A stretch of 24,309 bases of DNA from Dehalococcoidia bacterium (GCA_002730485.1 PCAH01000202.1:1-24309); one strand, 5' to 3'. Shown: positions 1 to 9,474, numbered from the stretch's first letter. Numbers and translations: made by a program. The notes: generated from the sequence alone by a model not told the origin.

Positions 1-84
1 TCGGTTATCTACTGGATAATCGCCTACAACTTGTCCAAGGCCAGCCAACGTCTGGAGCGACGTGTGGGGCTTGGTGAACGATGA
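1..84 (+). CDS. Amino-acid ABC transporter permease, C-terminal end (partial)
   Basis: The window opens inside a reading frame of 27 codons ending in TGA at 82-84. It begins with a hydrophobic end of a membrane span ([19 protein letters not shown]), then a short basic tail with paired arginines. Such a tail is typical of the cytoplasmic end of HisM/GlnP-type permeases of polar amino-acid ABC importers. The next gene on the same strand encodes the matching ATPase and starts 37 bases after the stop, so the two are very likely one operon. The rest of the permease and any substrate-binding protein lie upstream of the window. The family call rests on the tail plus the neighbour and cannot be confirmed from 27 residues alone. 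Confidence 0.6.
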   Translation, partial: SVIYWIIAYNLSKASQRLERRVGLGER

Positions 85-121
85 TCACAACATGGCTTCC
101 CAGACAGGAGGACAGGACACT

Positions 122-928
122 ATGAACGACATGGATACCGGTGCGAGGACAGACGCAGAGCCCTCGACTCGCTCTGAACGCGATCTGAGCAATGCCACAG
201 ACATGATCGTCTGTGAGGAGATCTGTAAGTGGTACGGGGACTTTCAGGCACTTGAAGGCGTCTCAGCGACCATCAAGGAACAGGAGGTCGTTGTCGTACT
301 GGGACCATCGGGCTCTGGTAAATCAACCTGGATCCGATGCATCAACCGGCTCGAACAGCATCAGGAGGGCAGGATCGTGGTCGACGGTGTTGAGTTGACC
401 AACGACCTACGAAACATCGAGAAGGTCCGTTCTGAAGTTGGAATGGTCTTTCAGCAGTTCAACTTGTTCCCTCACCTGAAAGTCCGCGACAACGTCAGCC
501 TCGCCCCGATCTGGGTACGCAAGAAACCAAAAGCAGAGGCCGAGGAACAAGCCCAGTCCCTGTTAGAGCTCGTCGGGATTCCCGAACAGGCAGACAAGTA
601 CCCTGGACAATTGTCAGGCGGTCAGCAGCAACGCGTGGCGATTGCCAGGGCCTTGGCCATGGAGCCAAAGATCATGTTGTTCGATGAGCCCACATCAGCT
701 CTAGACCCAGAGATGATCAAAGAGGTCCTGGATGTCATGAAGAACCTGGCATTGTCCGGCATGACAATGATGGTGGTGACACACGAGATGGGCTTTGCTA
801 AGGAGGTGGCTGACCGAGTCATCTTCATGGAGGAAGGTCAAATCGTCGAAGTCGGCACGCCCGAGCACTTCTTCACGAACCCGACCGAGGACCGGACCAA
901 ACTCTTCCTGTCGCAGATCCTGGCCTGA
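122..928 (+). CDS. Polar amino-acid ABC transporter ATP-binding protein (GlnQ/HisP type)
   Basis: This is the ATPase of an amino-acid importer; it energises the permease whose end precedes it, at the inner face of the membrane. From the ATG at 122 it has 268 residues. The motifs are Walker [10 protein letters not shown] (61-69), Q-loop QQFNLFP (111-117), signature LSGGQQQR (164-171), Walker B IMLFDEP (184-190) and H-loop His221 in VVTHEMGFA. These match the GlnQ/HisP subfamily closely. The start was chosen because AGGAGG at 106-111 lies 10 bases before it; in-frame GTG 62 and ATG 92 lack such a site. About 27 residues precede the usual family start ([12 protein letters not shown]), so the protein has a short acidic extension, or starts at ATG 203, which has no visible ribosome-binding site. 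The substrate cannot be told from the sequence. Confidence 0.93.
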   Translation: MNDMDTGARTDAEPSTRSERDLSNATDMIVCEEICKWYGDFQALEGVSATIKEQEVVVVLGPSGSGKSTWIRCINRLEQHQEGRIVVDGVELTNDLRNIEKVRSEVGMVFQQFNLFPHLKVRDNVSLAPIWVRKKPKAEAEEQAQSLLELVGIPEQADKYPGQLSGGQQQRVAIARALAMEPKIMLFDEPTSALDPEMIKEVLDVMKNLALSGMTMMVVTHEMGFAKEVADRVIFMEEGQIVEVGTPEHFFTNPTEDRTKLFLSQILA

Positions 929-995
929 CCTTGTAAGCCCGTCGAGCCACCACGGCCCACAGCCGATCTGGGTGCCTCAACCTCCTGTCTCTTCC

Positions 996-1865
996 TCAGT
1001 CTTCCCGCAAGAGCTCTATGACCGCTGAGGTATCCCACCTGCCATGACCCTGCTCTTGCAACTGCTCGTAGTTCCTGTCAGCCAGTTTGGTGAATGGCAA
1101 CGAGGCGCCCAACCGTTCAGCCTCATCGAACACGATGCTGAAGTCCTTGCGCATCCAGTCGATGGCGAACCCGTGGTCAAAGTGGCGCTCAAGCATCGTG
1201 TGAGCACGGTTGTCCATCTGCCACGAGCCTGACGCCCCTTTGCTGATGGCCGCTAAAACCTGATCGAGGTCAAGGGCTGCACGACGAGCAAAGTCAAGCG
1301 CCTCTGCCAAACCCTGGATAAGGCCTCCGATGCAGATCTGATTAACCATCTTGGTCAGTTGTCCGTGGCCAACCGGACCCACCAGGACCGTCGCCTTCGC
1401 ATAGACATCGATAACAGGCCGAATGCCGGCAAACACTTCTGGGGTGCCACCACACATGATGCTGAGTTGCCCGTTCTCTGCACCCGCCTGCCCACCTGAC
1501 ACCGGGGCATCCACAAAACTGACACCGATCTCAGCAGCTGCAGCAGCCACTTCCCTGGCCACTTCGGCTGAAGCAGTCGTGTGGTCAACCAAGGTTGACC
1601 CTGGCACCATGCCGGCAAGCACTCCGGTGTCACCAAGGGCAACAGACCTCACATCGTCGTCGTTGCCGACACACATCATCACGACATCCACTCCCTCAAC
1701 CGCATCCACTGGTGTCGCTGCCATCACCCCACCGTGTTCCTCAACCCACGCCTTGGCCCTTGATGCCGTACGGTTATAAACAGTGGTCTGATGACCTGCT
1801 GTATGGAGGTGGCCTGCCATTGGGTACCCCATCACTCCGAGCCCAACGAATGCGCATCTCTTCAT
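996..1865 (-). CDS. 3-hydroxyisobutyrate-dehydrogenase-family NAD(P)-dependent oxidoreductase
   Basis: This 289-residue protein belongs to the beta-hydroxyacid dehydrogenase family (3-hydroxyisobutyrate, tartronate semialdehyde and related reductases). The N-terminal Rossmann domain carries GLGVMG (8-13). The substrate-binding signature is DAPVSGGQAGAENG (119-132). The catalytic lysine is K172, with N175, in GQLTKMVNQ. Length is normal for the family. The ATG at 1865 has a good ribosome-binding site (TAGGAG about 10 bases upstream). The gene converges with the ABC ATPase gene (67-base gap) and is divergent from the SDR gene at 2057. In valine catabolism such an enzyme oxidises 3-hydroxyisobutyrate, which would suit the acyl-CoA dehydrogenase nearby. 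The family's substrates are varied, however, and the exact reaction is not fixed by the sequence. Confidence 0.88.
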   Translation of the reverse strand: MKRCAFVGLGVMGYPMAGHLHTAGHQTTVYNRTASRAKAWVEEHGGVMAATPVDAVEGVDVVMMCVGNDDDVRSVALGDTGVLAGMVPGSTLVDHTTASAEVAREVAAAAAEIGVSFVDAPVSGGQAGAENGQLSIMCGGTPEVFAGIRPVIDVYAKATVLVGPVGHGQLTKMVNQICIGGLIQGLAEALDFARRAALDLDQVLAAISKGASGSWQMDNRAHTMLERHFDHGFAIDWMRKDFSIVFDEAERLGASLPFTKLADRNYEQLQEQGHGRWDTSAVIELLRED

Positions 1866-1934
1866 GGGTTGGTTCTCCTACCTGCAGGTCGAAATGACGA
1901 CCATACTTCCCAACAAGATCCCTTACCGCTAACT

Positions 1935-1956
1935 CCGGTTGGTTCGAACAAGCCGG
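1935..1956. promoter_or_regulatory. Imperfect 22-base palindrome in a divergent intergenic region, candidate operator
   Basis: In the 191 bases between the divergent genes starting at 1865 (-) and 2057 (+), the half-sites CCGGTTGGTTC and GAACAAGCCGG are inverted repeats. They match at 9 of 11 positions and centre on the perfect GTTCGAAC. The position and symmetry suit a dimeric repressor controlling both promoters, but no regulator gene is adjacent and no second copy was noticed in the window. A smaller inverted repeat (GGTCG, 6-base spacer, CGACC) lies at 1887-1902. Functional assignment is inference. Confidence 0.25.
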
Positions 1957-2056
1957 TAGATGGCAGGCTTAGGCTGGCGTACCTCCCTGAGGGATCCCAG
2001 GACCTCCCTGCGGCGCAAGTTTCCATCTCCCCCAACGATTAGGAGCATCGAGAACA

Positions 2057-3001
2057 ATGAGCAACCTGTGTGAAGGTCGGGTGGCAATAGTGACCGGTGC
2101 GGGCCGGGGCATCGGGCGAGAACATGCTCTGCTCCTTGCTGAGAATGGTGCCAAGGTCGTAGTGAACGACCTCGGGGGTGATGCCACAGGCTCAGGAACT
2201 GACCTCTCTCCGGCACAAGAGGTGGTGGCAGAGATCGAGGCAATGGGTGGTGAGGCGGTAGTCAACGGTGCCAACGTCGCTGACTTCGACGCCGCAGGTG
2301 CCATGGTTCAACAGGCCATCGACACCTGGGGCCACCTGGACATCCTTGTCAACAATGCAGGAATCCTTCGGGACCGCATGGTCTTTTCGATGTCGGAATC
2401 CGATTGGGACGCAGTGATTGACGTCCACCTGAAAGGCACCTTTGCTCCCACTCACCATGCTGCCGTCCACTGGAGGGAGAAGGCAAAGTCTGGAAAATAC
2501 GCACCAGAGGAGCTGTTCGGGCGAATCATCAACACTTCGTCTCCATCCGGCATCTACGGGAATGTCGGCCAGTGCAACTACGGAGCCGCAAAGGCAGGAA
2601 TCGCCGCCTTCACCATTATCACCGCCATGGAACTGGTCAGGTACGGGGTGACGGTGAACTGCCTGGCCCCTGGCGCATTCACTCGAATGACCTCCGGGCT
2701 GGCTGGCTGGGAATCGATGGACGAAGAAACCAGAGAGGCCATGAGTCCTCGCTGGATCGCTGTACCAACTGTGTGGCTCTGTAGTGAAGCCGCCCAAAAC
2801 GTGACTGCTCGTGTGTTCGACGTACACGGGAACCAACTCGGTATAGCCGAGCAGTGGCAGCTAGGACCGACCGCAATCCAGCCCGATGATCCCGGCGAAC
2901 TGACCGACGTGATGGCGGGCCTGATGGCTGATGCTCAACTCAACTCTGATATGCGAGGCACTCCTGTCGAGGGCCCGGGGCGACCAAGCCGGGACCTGTA
3001 A
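2057..3001 (+). CDS. Short-chain dehydrogenase/reductase, 3-hydroxyacyl-CoA dehydrogenase-like
   Basis: This 314-residue classical SDR has the cofactor motif TGAGRGIG (13-20), NNAG (99-102), catalytic Ser162 and Tyr175-x3-Lys179 in YGAAK. Its N-terminal pattern (GRVAIVTGAGRGIGREHALLLAENGAKVVVNDLGG, split here by position 6-41) and the insert after the NNAG helix resemble the dehydrogenase domain of the multifunctional beta-oxidation enzyme type 2 (HSD17B4/Fox2 group). A 3-hydroxyacyl-CoA or steroid substrate is therefore likely. AGGAG at 2041-2045 supports the ATG start. An acyl-CoA dehydrogenase follows after 50 bases on the same strand, which supports a role in acyl-CoA degradation. The C-terminal 60 residues after the core fold are less typical. 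The substrate is inferred, not shown. Confidence 0.87.
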   Translation: MSNLCEGRVAIVTGAGRGIGREHALLLAENGAKVVVNDLGGDATGSGTDLSPAQEVVAEIEAMGGEAVVNGANVADFDAAGAMVQQAIDTWGHLDILVNNAGILRDRMVFSMSESDWDAVIDVHLKGTFAPTHHAAVHWREKAKSGKYAPEELFGRIINTSSPSGIYGNVGQCNYGAAKAGIAAFTIITAMELVRYGVTVNCLAPGAFTRMTSGLAGWESMDEETREAMSPRWIAVPTVWLCSEAAQNVTARVFDVHGNQLGIAEQWQLGPTAIQPDDPGELTDVMAGLMADAQLNSDMRGTPVEGPGRPSRDL

Positions 3002-3051
3002 GTGAGGACTATCAGAACTCTCTATCCAATAGCAGCCCATACTTACCAGTC

Positions 3052-4299
3052 ATGAGTATTGACTTCACCTTCACCCCGGAACTTGAAGAACTGCGCGACC
3101 GGGTTCGTACCTTCGTCAGCGAGGTGATCAGGCCAGCAGAGACGGAGTTGGTGAGCGAGCAGGCCAACCAACAGGCCCTGGATTCCGCCAGTAAGACTCG
3201 CCTCGAAATACTCATCTCACTCAGGAGGAAGGCCCACAAGGCAGGGATCTGGCTGCCACACATGCCTGAGGAGTGGGGTGGCATGGGGCTCGGACACGTG
3301 GAACTGGCCATGGTCCAGGCAGAGGCCGCACGCTCCTACTACGGCCCGTGGGTGTTTAACTGCCAAGCTCCCGACGAGGGCAACATGCACACCCTCCTCC
3401 ACTGGGCGACTGATGACCAAAAGGAGCACTATCTAAGGCCCCTCTGCGAGGGCCGTATCTGGTCCTGCTTCGCCATGACTGAGCCGGAAGTTGCCGGGTC
3501 AGACCCGACCCTCATCCGAACCTCTGGCTATCAGGACGGTGAGGAGTGGGTCATCAATGGGCGCAAGTGGTTCATCTCAAACGCGCACAGGGCCAGCTTC
3601 GCAATCCTCATCGTTCGCACCGAAGACGATCCCGACCTCCCTCAAGCAGCCAATACGGCCTTTCTCGTCGACTTGCCCCATGAAGGCTGGGACGAGGTCC
3701 GCCAGATCGAAACCATGCACGGATCCACCGGTCACTCTGAGATCCTCCTCAAAGACTTGAGGGTGCATGAATCGCAAATGCTTGGTGGTCGTGGTCAGGG
3801 GCACCTGCTCGGCCAGTACCGTCTGGGACCAGCCCGCCTTGCCCATTGCATGCGCTGGATCGCCCAAGCTGAGATGGCTCTAGACATGATGGTTGCCCGA
3901 TCTCTTGAGCGGTACAGCCATGGTTCGATCTTGGCTGAAAAACAGGGAATCCAGTGGATGATCGCCGATTCCACAATGGAGCTCTACCAATCCAAACTGA
4001 TGGTTCTTCACGCCGCCTACAAGATCGACCAAGGTGATGATTTCAAGTCTGAAGTCTCGATGGCAAAGCACTTCGTGGCCAACAGCCTGAACCGCATCAT
4101 CGACCGTTCGATTCAGGTGCACGGTGCTCTCGGCTACTCCACTGACACCCCTCTCGCCCATATGTATCAACATGCCCGCTGGGCCCGTTTCGCCGATGGC
4201 GCCGATGAAATCCACCAAATGCGCATTGCCCAGCGGGCCATCGCCGCCTACAAAGACCACGGCAGCACGGCAACTGCAACTGGCGGACTGCCCATCTGA
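3052..4299 (+). CDS. Acyl-CoA dehydrogenase
   Basis: This 415-residue flavoprotein is predicted to introduce a 2,3-double bond into an acyl-CoA, using FAD. The N-terminal helical domain covers about 1-135. The flavin and substrate motif CFAMTEPEVAGSD lies at 139-151, the beta-domain motif WVINGRKWFISNA at 166-178, and the C-terminal helical domain has IQVHGALGYSTD followed by ADGADEIH at 381-388. The ADG-x-DE-x-H ending is typical of the ACAD10/11-like branch, where it replaces the YEGT-type ending of short/medium-chain enzymes. Length is standard. No clear ribosome-binding site precedes ATG 3052, but the frame and family start agree. It lies 50 bases after the SDR gene, so co-transcription is likely. 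It is too short to be DmdC-type methylmercaptopropionyl-CoA dehydrogenase, which I recall as about 600 residues. Confidence 0.92.
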   Translation: MSIDFTFTPELEELRDRVRTFVSEVIRPAETELVSEQANQQALDSASKTRLEILISLRRKAHKAGIWLPHMPEEWGGMGLGHVELAMVQAEAARSYYGPWVFNCQAPDEGNMHTLLHWATDDQKEHYLRPLCEGRIWSCFAMTEPEVAGSDPTLIRTSGYQDGEEWVINGRKWFISNAHRASFAILIVRTEDDPDLPQAANTAFLVDLPHEGWDEVRQIETMHGSTGHSEILLKDLRVHESQMLGGRGQGHLLGQYRLGPARLAHCMRWIAQAEMALDMMVARSLERYSHGSILAEKQGIQWMIADSTMELYQSKLMVLHAAYKIDQGDDFKSEVSMAKHFVANSLNRIIDRSIQVHGALGYSTDTPLAHMYQHARWARFADGADEIHQMRIAQRAIAAYKDHGSTATATGGLPI

Positions 4300-4359
4300 C
4301 AGAAGCCGGGTGGCTCGCGATTGATCTTCTGAGTTCTCACTCAGCGACAACTCAACCGA

Positions 4360-5221
4360 TCAACTTGAGTCTTGCCCGCAGGGATGGCACTCCAATGCCA
4401 AGGTTGAGTGAGCAACACCCCACTCCTGTAAACGCCCTTCCAGTTCGACGCTCACCAACTGCGCGTCATGGAGGCTGTCCGCGGCTACCACCACGTGGGC
4501 ACTCAGTGCGACCATTGTGGAATCCACTGCCCACACGTGGAGGTGGTGCACATCGTCGACACTCTCATGAGAGGTCAAAGCAGCTGTCAGGTCGCCGATA
4601 CCAATTCCCGCAGGTGTGCCCTCAAACAAGATACGGGTGGTCCGACCAACAAGTCCCACGCCTGACCACATAATCAGGCCCGCGATCAAGAACGACACCA
4701 TAGGATCCACCCAGATGGCATCCCACAACACCACGGTGAAACCGGCAACGAGAACGCCGAAAGATCCGGCGGCATCACCGAGCAGGTGAAGTGCAGCACC
4801 TGAGATGTTCATGCTCCGGTTGCCGCTGCGCTGGAGCAACCAGGCGCTGCCACCGTTCACACAGAGCCCAACGACAGCCACCATGAACACCCCCCAGCCA
4901 GAAACCTCGGGGGGGTCGCTGATTCGCCTCACAGCCTCCACGATTATCCAGCCAGCAGCAGCTATCAGTAAGACAGCGTTCAGGAGAGCCGCCGTCACCT
5001 CGGCCCGACAGTGACAATGCGATCGAAGCGACCATGAGGGCAACCACGTCTGATCCCTGATGAGCTGTGTCGGCCAGCAGAGCGAGTGAGCCAAATAGGA
5101 GTGCACCGACCACCTGCACCACCAGCAACACTCCGTTCGCCGCCAGAGCCCAGCGGAGTACTGCGCCCGTGCTAATCCTTTCCTGGGAGTGGTAGCTATG
5201 TCCTCCAACAGGAGTGCTCAC
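4360..5221 (-). pseudogene. Cation diffusion facilitator (CzcD/ZitB-type) transporter, frameshifted
   Basis: Two overlapping frames together make one CDF metal/H+ antiporter. The N-terminal part starts at GTG 5221 (GGAG-type ribosome-binding site) and gives spans 1-2 with the metal motif HQGSD (HxxxD) up to ALSLSGR. The family sequence then resumes in another frame at RAEVTAALLN (from 5007 downward). It continues through spans 3-6, with the second metal motif HLLGD, and the cytoplasmic domain (HHLHVWAVDSTMVALSAHV) to 4360. The loop that normally joins SxR to the FGYxRAE segment, about a dozen residues, is absent. The lesion near 5004-5010 is therefore probably a small deletion whose length is not a multiple of three. 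Both metal sites are otherwise intact, so the damage looks recent or is a sequence error. As written, no full-length protein can be made. Confidence 0.82.
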
Positions 5222-5357
5222 CGCTGCTCCACTCCGTTGTGGTCGCCTGCTGACTCACTACCGATCACACAGCCAGCCCACTTACCGTTGATCATTCAGC
5301 CAACTGTAGAGTCCATTACAAGTCAGATCCGCACCTACCAGCCCTTAGGAGCACGCT

Positions 5358-6560
5358 ATGACCACCGCAAAGACGCCAACTGCCAACCAGGTAGTCATTG
5401 CCGAAGCAGTGAGGACCCCGATTGGTAGGCGCGGTGGAGGGCTCTCCACGTGCCACTCCGTTGATGTGCTTGGCACGGTCCAGAAGGCTCTTTTCGACCG
5501 CTCAGGTGTCGACCCTCTCGAGGTTGGCCAGGTAGTGGGAGGTTGTGTGGGTCAAGTCGGGATGCAGTCCATGAACGTGACTCGCACTGCCTGGCTGACT
5601 GCAGGCCTGCCGATTGACGTTCCGGCTACCACAGTCGACACGCAATGTGGCTCCTCCCAGCAAGCCACCAATCTGGCCTACGCGCTAGTTGCATCGGGCA
5701 CCGTCGACGTGGCTGTTGGCTGTGGGGTGGAGCTGATGAGCCGGGTCAAGTTCGGTGCGACCACACCCAAAGATCCCGACTCTGGCCTCCCAATCAACCA
5801 CAACTATTTTGACCACCACGAGTTCACCACCCAGTTCGAAGGTTCTGAGCGAATCGCCGACCAGTGGGGAATCACCCGTGGGGACTGCGATGCTTTCGGC
5901 AAGATGTCTCAGGATCGGGCAGCCAGGGCCTGGAAAGAGGACCGCTTCGGAACCCAGATCGTGCCAGTAGATGCTCCGGTCCTAGACGAGCAAGGATCAC
6001 ATACCGGTGAGACGATGACCATCAGTCGCGACGAAGGCCTCCGCGAGACCAGCATTGAAGCACTAGCCGACCTAAGCCCAACTGGTCGTGAAAATGGCGT
6101 TCACACAGCTGCCACCTCGTCACAGATCTCTGACGGAGCCGGAGCCCTCCTCCTCATGACTGCCAAGAAAGCCGAGGCGCTCGGAATCACCCCTGCCGCC
6201 CGTTTCGTAGACACTTGCCTGATTGGCTCCGATCCAGCACTCATGTTGACGGGGCCCATCGGTGCCACGGCCAAGTTGCTCGCAGACAACTCAATGTCAA
6301 TCGACGACATAGATGTCGTCGAGATCAACGAAGCCTTTGCTTCAGTTGTTCTAGCCTGGGAAAAGGAGTTTGGACCAGACATGGAACGTGTAAACCCCAA
6401 CGGTGGGGCGATCGCCCTTGGGCACCCGCTTGGCGGTACAGGTGCGATTCTCACCACAAAGGCTGTGCATGAACTCCAGCGAACGGAGAAGAACCACGCT
6501 CTGATCACCATGTGCTGCGGTGGCGGCATAGGAACTGGCACCCTGTTGGAAAGGATCTAG
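5358..6560 (+). CDS. Thiolase family protein (acetyl-CoA acyltransferase)
   Basis: This 400-residue degradative-type thiolase cleaves or condenses 3-ketoacyl-CoA with CoA. The acylated cysteine is C97 in TVDTQCGSSQQ. NEAF is present near residue 325, His356 lies in GHPLGGTGA, and the second active-site cysteine is C386 in MCCGGGIGTG. All catalytic residues are intact and the length is normal. Loop sequences (GVELMSRVKFG, MTISRDEGLRETS) resemble the steroid or branched 3-ketoacyl-CoA thiolases of actinobacteria, but that narrower call is only an impression. AGGAG about 11 bases before ATG 5358 supports the start. It is divergent from the broken CDF gene. It may complete a beta-oxidation set with the SDR and acyl-CoA dehydrogenase upstream. 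Confidence 0.92.
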   Translation: MTTAKTPTANQVVIAEAVRTPIGRRGGGLSTCHSVDVLGTVQKALFDRSGVDPLEVGQVVGGCVGQVGMQSMNVTRTAWLTAGLPIDVPATTVDTQCGSSQQATNLAYALVASGTVDVAVGCGVELMSRVKFGATTPKDPDSGLPINHNYFDHHEFTTQFEGSERIADQWGITRGDCDAFGKMSQDRAARAWKEDRFGTQIVPVDAPVLDEQGSHTGETMTISRDEGLRETSIEALADLSPTGRENGVHTAATSSQISDGAGALLLMTAKKAEALGITPAARFVDTCLIGSDPALMLTGPIGATAKLLADNSMSIDDIDVVEINEAFASVVLAWEKEFGPDMERVNPNGGAIALGHPLGGTGAILTTKAVHELQRTEKNHALITMCCGGGIGTGTLLERI

Positions 6561-6684
6561 GCCCGAATCCGTGTTGGACAAGCCTGCGAGGGTGTAATCC
6601 GGAGACTTTCCTATTGCAATAACACCGTCTCAGTTCCCAGCACTTGCGGTTTATTGCTTACAGGACACCTGTTTCACGAGCCAT

Positions 6685-7794
6685 CTACTCTCCGAAATAT
6701 GCCAGATGGCTAGCCTCCAGCTGCTCGCCGGACGGAACCATGGTCAAAAACGGACCACCTGCAACTTCTGATGACACCAACGCCAGCCCCAGATTCGAGC
6801 CGTACCTGGGAGACCAGGTAGCGACCCTCACCTCACCACAGGAATCACCGCCAGCACTCTGGGCCGGCCATGGATGCTCGCTTGTCGCACCTAGCTTCTC
6901 CCCTGACAACAGCACCTTTACTAGCCTCCGTGTCGATCCCCGCTCACGCTCTGCCAGAAGAGCCGGCTTACCTATGAAGGCATCATCCCGATCGAGCGAT
7001 AGGAACCGGCCCAGGCCTACCTCCAACGGCGTGGCTCCAGCCCCACAGTCGGCCCGGTAAGAGAACAGGTTGCTCTCGATGCGCTCGCTCAGCGTCGGCC
7101 CTCCAGGATGGATGCCATAACTCTCGCCGGCTGCCCACACGGCATTCCACAGATCTACACCCCTTGATCCATCGGTCAAGAATAATTCAAAGCCGCCTTG
7201 GCCACTCCATCCGGAACGGCACAACACAAATGGGATGCCATCAACAGACGTCTCGACGAATCCGAAGAACGGAACATCACGTACCCAACCGCCCAGGAGG
7301 TCAGCCATCACGTCGTCTGCCCGCGGGCCCTGTACCGCAAGAGGCGATACGTCGGGTTCAAACACTCGACAATCAAGCTCCCGCTCAGCTGCCATCGCCT
7401 GACACCACAACAAGACGTCGCTGTCGGCAATAGAGATCCAGAACCGATCGTCTGCCAAGCGGAGGATCATCGGGTCACTTATTAGTAGCCCATCATGGTT
7501 ACACATCGGTGCATAGCGAACGCGCCCCACTGGGCACCCTTCAATGTCTCGAGCTGACAAATACTGCACCAACGAAGATGCATCCGGGCCAAACACCTCT
7601 ACCTGGCGCTCACACGCCACGTCCCACAGCGATACCCGTTCGACTAACGCCCGGTATTCCTCCTCCGGGTCTCCAAAGGAACCAGGCATGTACATGTGGT
7701 TGTAAACGGTCACGTGCGTGAGACCGTGCGCTACCAGCGCTTCAAAGTAAGGGGACTTCCGGATCCTGGACCCGAGGCTTATTTGATAGCTCAC
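6685..7794 (-). CDS. DmdA/GcvT-family tetrahydrofolate-dependent methyltransferase (DMSP demethylase-like)
   Basis: This 369-residue protein of the aminomethyltransferase (GcvT) fold moves a one-carbon group to tetrahydrofolate. Several stretches match what I recall of the dimethylsulfoniopropionate demethylase DmdA rather than glycine-cleavage Gcv[11 protein letters not shown] (9-18), YNHMYMP (31-37), [10 protein letters not shown] (58-67), [16 protein letters not shown] (146-161) and [11 protein letters not shown] (193-203). Length equals that of known DmdA proteins. The GTG start at 7794 overlaps the stop of the GMC oxidoreductase gene by 4 bases (GTGA), so translation is probably coupled. 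The partner suggests methylated osmolytes such as DMSP, choline or glycine betaine. DmdA-like paralogues acting on other methylated compounds exist, so the substrate is not settled. Confidence 0.78.
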   Translation of the reverse strand: MSYQISLGSRIRKSPYFEALVAHGLTHVTVYNHMYMPGSFGDPEEEYRALVERVSLWDVACERQVEVFGPDASSLVQYLSARDIEGCPVGRVRYAPMCNHDGLLISDPMILRLADDRFWISIADSDVLLWCQAMAAERELDCRVFEPDVSPLAVQGPRADDVMADLLGGWVRDVPFFGFVETSVDGIPFVLCRSGWSGQGGFELFLTDGSRGVDLWNAVWAAGESYGIHPGGPTLSERIESNLFSYRADCGAGATPLEVGLGRFLSLDRDDAFIGKPALLAERERGSTRRLVKVLLSGEKLGATSEHPWPAQSAGGDSCGEVRVATWSPRYGSNLGLALVSSEVAGGPFLTMVPSGEQLEASHLAYFGE

Positions 7795-9473
7795 TTGACG
7801 TCCCCCGACTCTCCGTAGCGGAACTGCGTAGCTGATGATGGAGGCAGTGGCTCATTGTCGAGGATCAGGTCCGCAGCCTTCTCGGCAACCATCATCACAG
7901 GAGCGTAGATGTTGGCATTTGTGAGGGTCGGCATGACCGAGGCATCAACCACGCGCAAACCTTCGGTTCCATGCACCCTCATCGACATTGGGCTGACCAC
8001 AGCCATCTCGTCAGTTCCCATACGTGCAGTGCATGACGGGTGCAGTGCCGTCTCGGCATCACGGCGCACCCACTCCAGAATGGCCTCATCGCCCTGCACC
8101 TCTGGACCCGGAGAGAGCTCACCCCCGTTGAACTCGTCGAAGGCCGGTTGCCCCATGATGTCGCGTGCCACCTTGACGGCTTCTACCCACTCGCGGCGAT
8201 CCTCGGAGGTGGATAGGTAGTTAAAGAGCATCTCCGGTTTTTGGAATGGGTCATCTGATCTGATCCGAACCCATCCGCGGCTGTTAGAGAACATGGGGCC
8301 GATATGGAACTGGTAGCCATGGCCGCTAGAAGGTACGGAGCCGTCGTAGCGGACGGCGATCGGCAGGAAGTGGAACATCAGGTTCGGCCAACCCACATCC
8401 GCGTTGCTTCGAAGGAAGCCACCGGCTTCAAAGTGGTTTGTGGCACCTGGGCCTCGCCGGAATAGCCACTTCAAGCCGACCCAGGGACGACGCCACATGA
8501 CCAGGTGTGGTGCCATCGACACCGGCTGGGTGCACGCGTACTGCACGTACGCCTCTAGGTGGTCCTGAAGGTTTTCACCCACACCTGGCAGATCCACCAA
8601 CTGGTCGACTCCGGCATCGGCTAGGACTGCGGTGGGCCCGATGCCGGAGAGTTGCAACAACTGGGGTGTGTTGATGGAACCACCACACAGGATCACTTCT
8701 GTAGCCCGTGCCACGCTCCTCGCACCCATTCCTCGCCTCTGATACTCGACCCCCACCGCCCGTGTTCCCTCAAACAGGATCCTGGTGGCATGGGCGCGAG
8801 TAGCCACCTTCAGGTTCGGACGGTCCATGACAGGGTGTAAGTACGCTCGCGCCGCTGACAGGCGGCGTCCCCGGTAAATATTTCGGTCAAAAGAGTTGAA
8901 CCCCTCCTGCCGGTAGCCGTTCACATCATCAGTCAATGGGTGGCCAGCCTGTTCCACTGCCTTGAAGAAAGCTCTGAACAATGGGCTAGCCGCTGGTCCG
9001 CGTTCAAGCATCAGAGGTCCGTCGCCACCGCGCCAAACATCCTCTCCGGCTAAGCAAGTCTCCATACGTTTGAAATAGGGCAAACAATGGGCGTAGTCCC
9101 AGGACTCACAGCCAGGTGTGGCCGCCCACCGGTCATAGTCCATGGGGTTTCCTCGCTGGAAGATCATCCCATTGATACTCGACGAGCCGCCGAGCACCTT
9201 GCCGCGGGCGTGGTACACACGGCGTCCATCCATCCCAGGCTCCGGTTCAGACTCGTACTTCCAATCGTAGAAACGGTTGCCGATGCCGAAAGAGAGGGCG
9301 GCCGGCATGTGAACAAAAACGTCCCACCGGTAGTCCGGACGGCCAGCTTCAAGTACCAACACCCGGTTCGAAGGATCAGCAGTAAGGCGGTTGGCCAGGG
9401 CACAGCCCGCCGAGCCGCCTCCCACGATTATGAAGTCTTGGTTGTCTCCTAGCCTTCCAGTCCGATCACTCAC
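7791..9473 (-). CDS. GMC-family FAD oxidoreductase, choline dehydrogenase-like
   Basis: This is a 560-residue glucose-methanol-choline oxidoreductase. FAD binds through VGGGSAG (17-23) and LEAG (41-44). GMC signature 1 is [14 protein letters not shown] (90-103) and signature 2 is [17 protein letters not shown] (264-280). The active-site histidine is in HPSCTARMG (H478). The end of the active site reads ANIYAP (520-525), where the GMC proteins I recall usually have an Asn-Ala-Pro; this may mark a subgroup. Length fits BetA. The frame is open to 9551, but GTG 9473 is chosen because AGGAGGTGATCT lies directly upstream and the family fold starts just after it. The 4-base overlap with the DmdA-like gene means the two act in one pathway, probably oxidising an alcohol such as choline or a related methylated compound. 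The substrate is inferred. Confidence 0.88.
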   Translation of the reverse strand: MSDRTGRLGDNQDFIIVGGGSAGCALANRLTADPSNRVLVLEAGRPDYRWDVFVHMPAALSFGIGNRFYDWKYESEPEPGMDGRRVYHARGKVLGGSSSINGMIFQRGNPMDYDRWAATPGCESWDYAHCLPYFKRMETCLAGEDVWRGGDGPLMLERGPAASPLFRAFFKAVEQAGHPLTDDVNGYRQEGFNSFDRNIYRGRRLSAARAYLHPVMDRPNLKVATRAHATRILFEGTRAVGVEYQRRGMGARSVARATEVILCGGSINTPQLLQLSGIGPTAVLADAGVDQLVDLPGVGENLQDHLEAYVQYACTQPVSMAPHLVMWRRPWVGLKWLFRRGPGATNHFEAGGFLRSNADVGWPNLMFHFLPIAVRYDGSVPSSGHGYQFHIGPMFSNSRGWVRIRSDDPFQKPEMLFNYLSTSEDRREWVEAVKVARDIMGQPAFDEFNGGELSPGPEVQGDEAILEWVRRDAETALHPSCTARMGTDEMAVVSPMSMRVHGTEGLRVVDASVMPTLTNANIYAPVMMVAEKAADLILDNEPLPPSSATQFRYGESGDVK

Positions 9474-9474
9474 C

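Noticed and set aside
2192..2836. A 214-codon open frame on the minus strand.
   Set aside because: It is antisense to the SDR gene, whose catalytic motifs are complete; the shadow protein has no recognisable domain.
3052..4299. The acyl-CoA dehydrogenase as DmdC of a DMSP pathway with the DmdA-like gene.
   Set aside because: At 415 residues it is too short for DmdC and has ACAD10/11-type endings; it is also in a separate transcription unit.
4329..4344. CTGAG-TTCTCA-CTCAG hairpin as a terminator between convergent genes.
   Set aside because: The stem is only 5 pairs, is AT-containing, and no T-run follows on either strand.
3880..4350. A 156-codon open frame on the minus strand.
   Set aside because: It is antisense to the end of the acyl-CoA dehydrogenase gene, with no motif and no ribosome-binding site.
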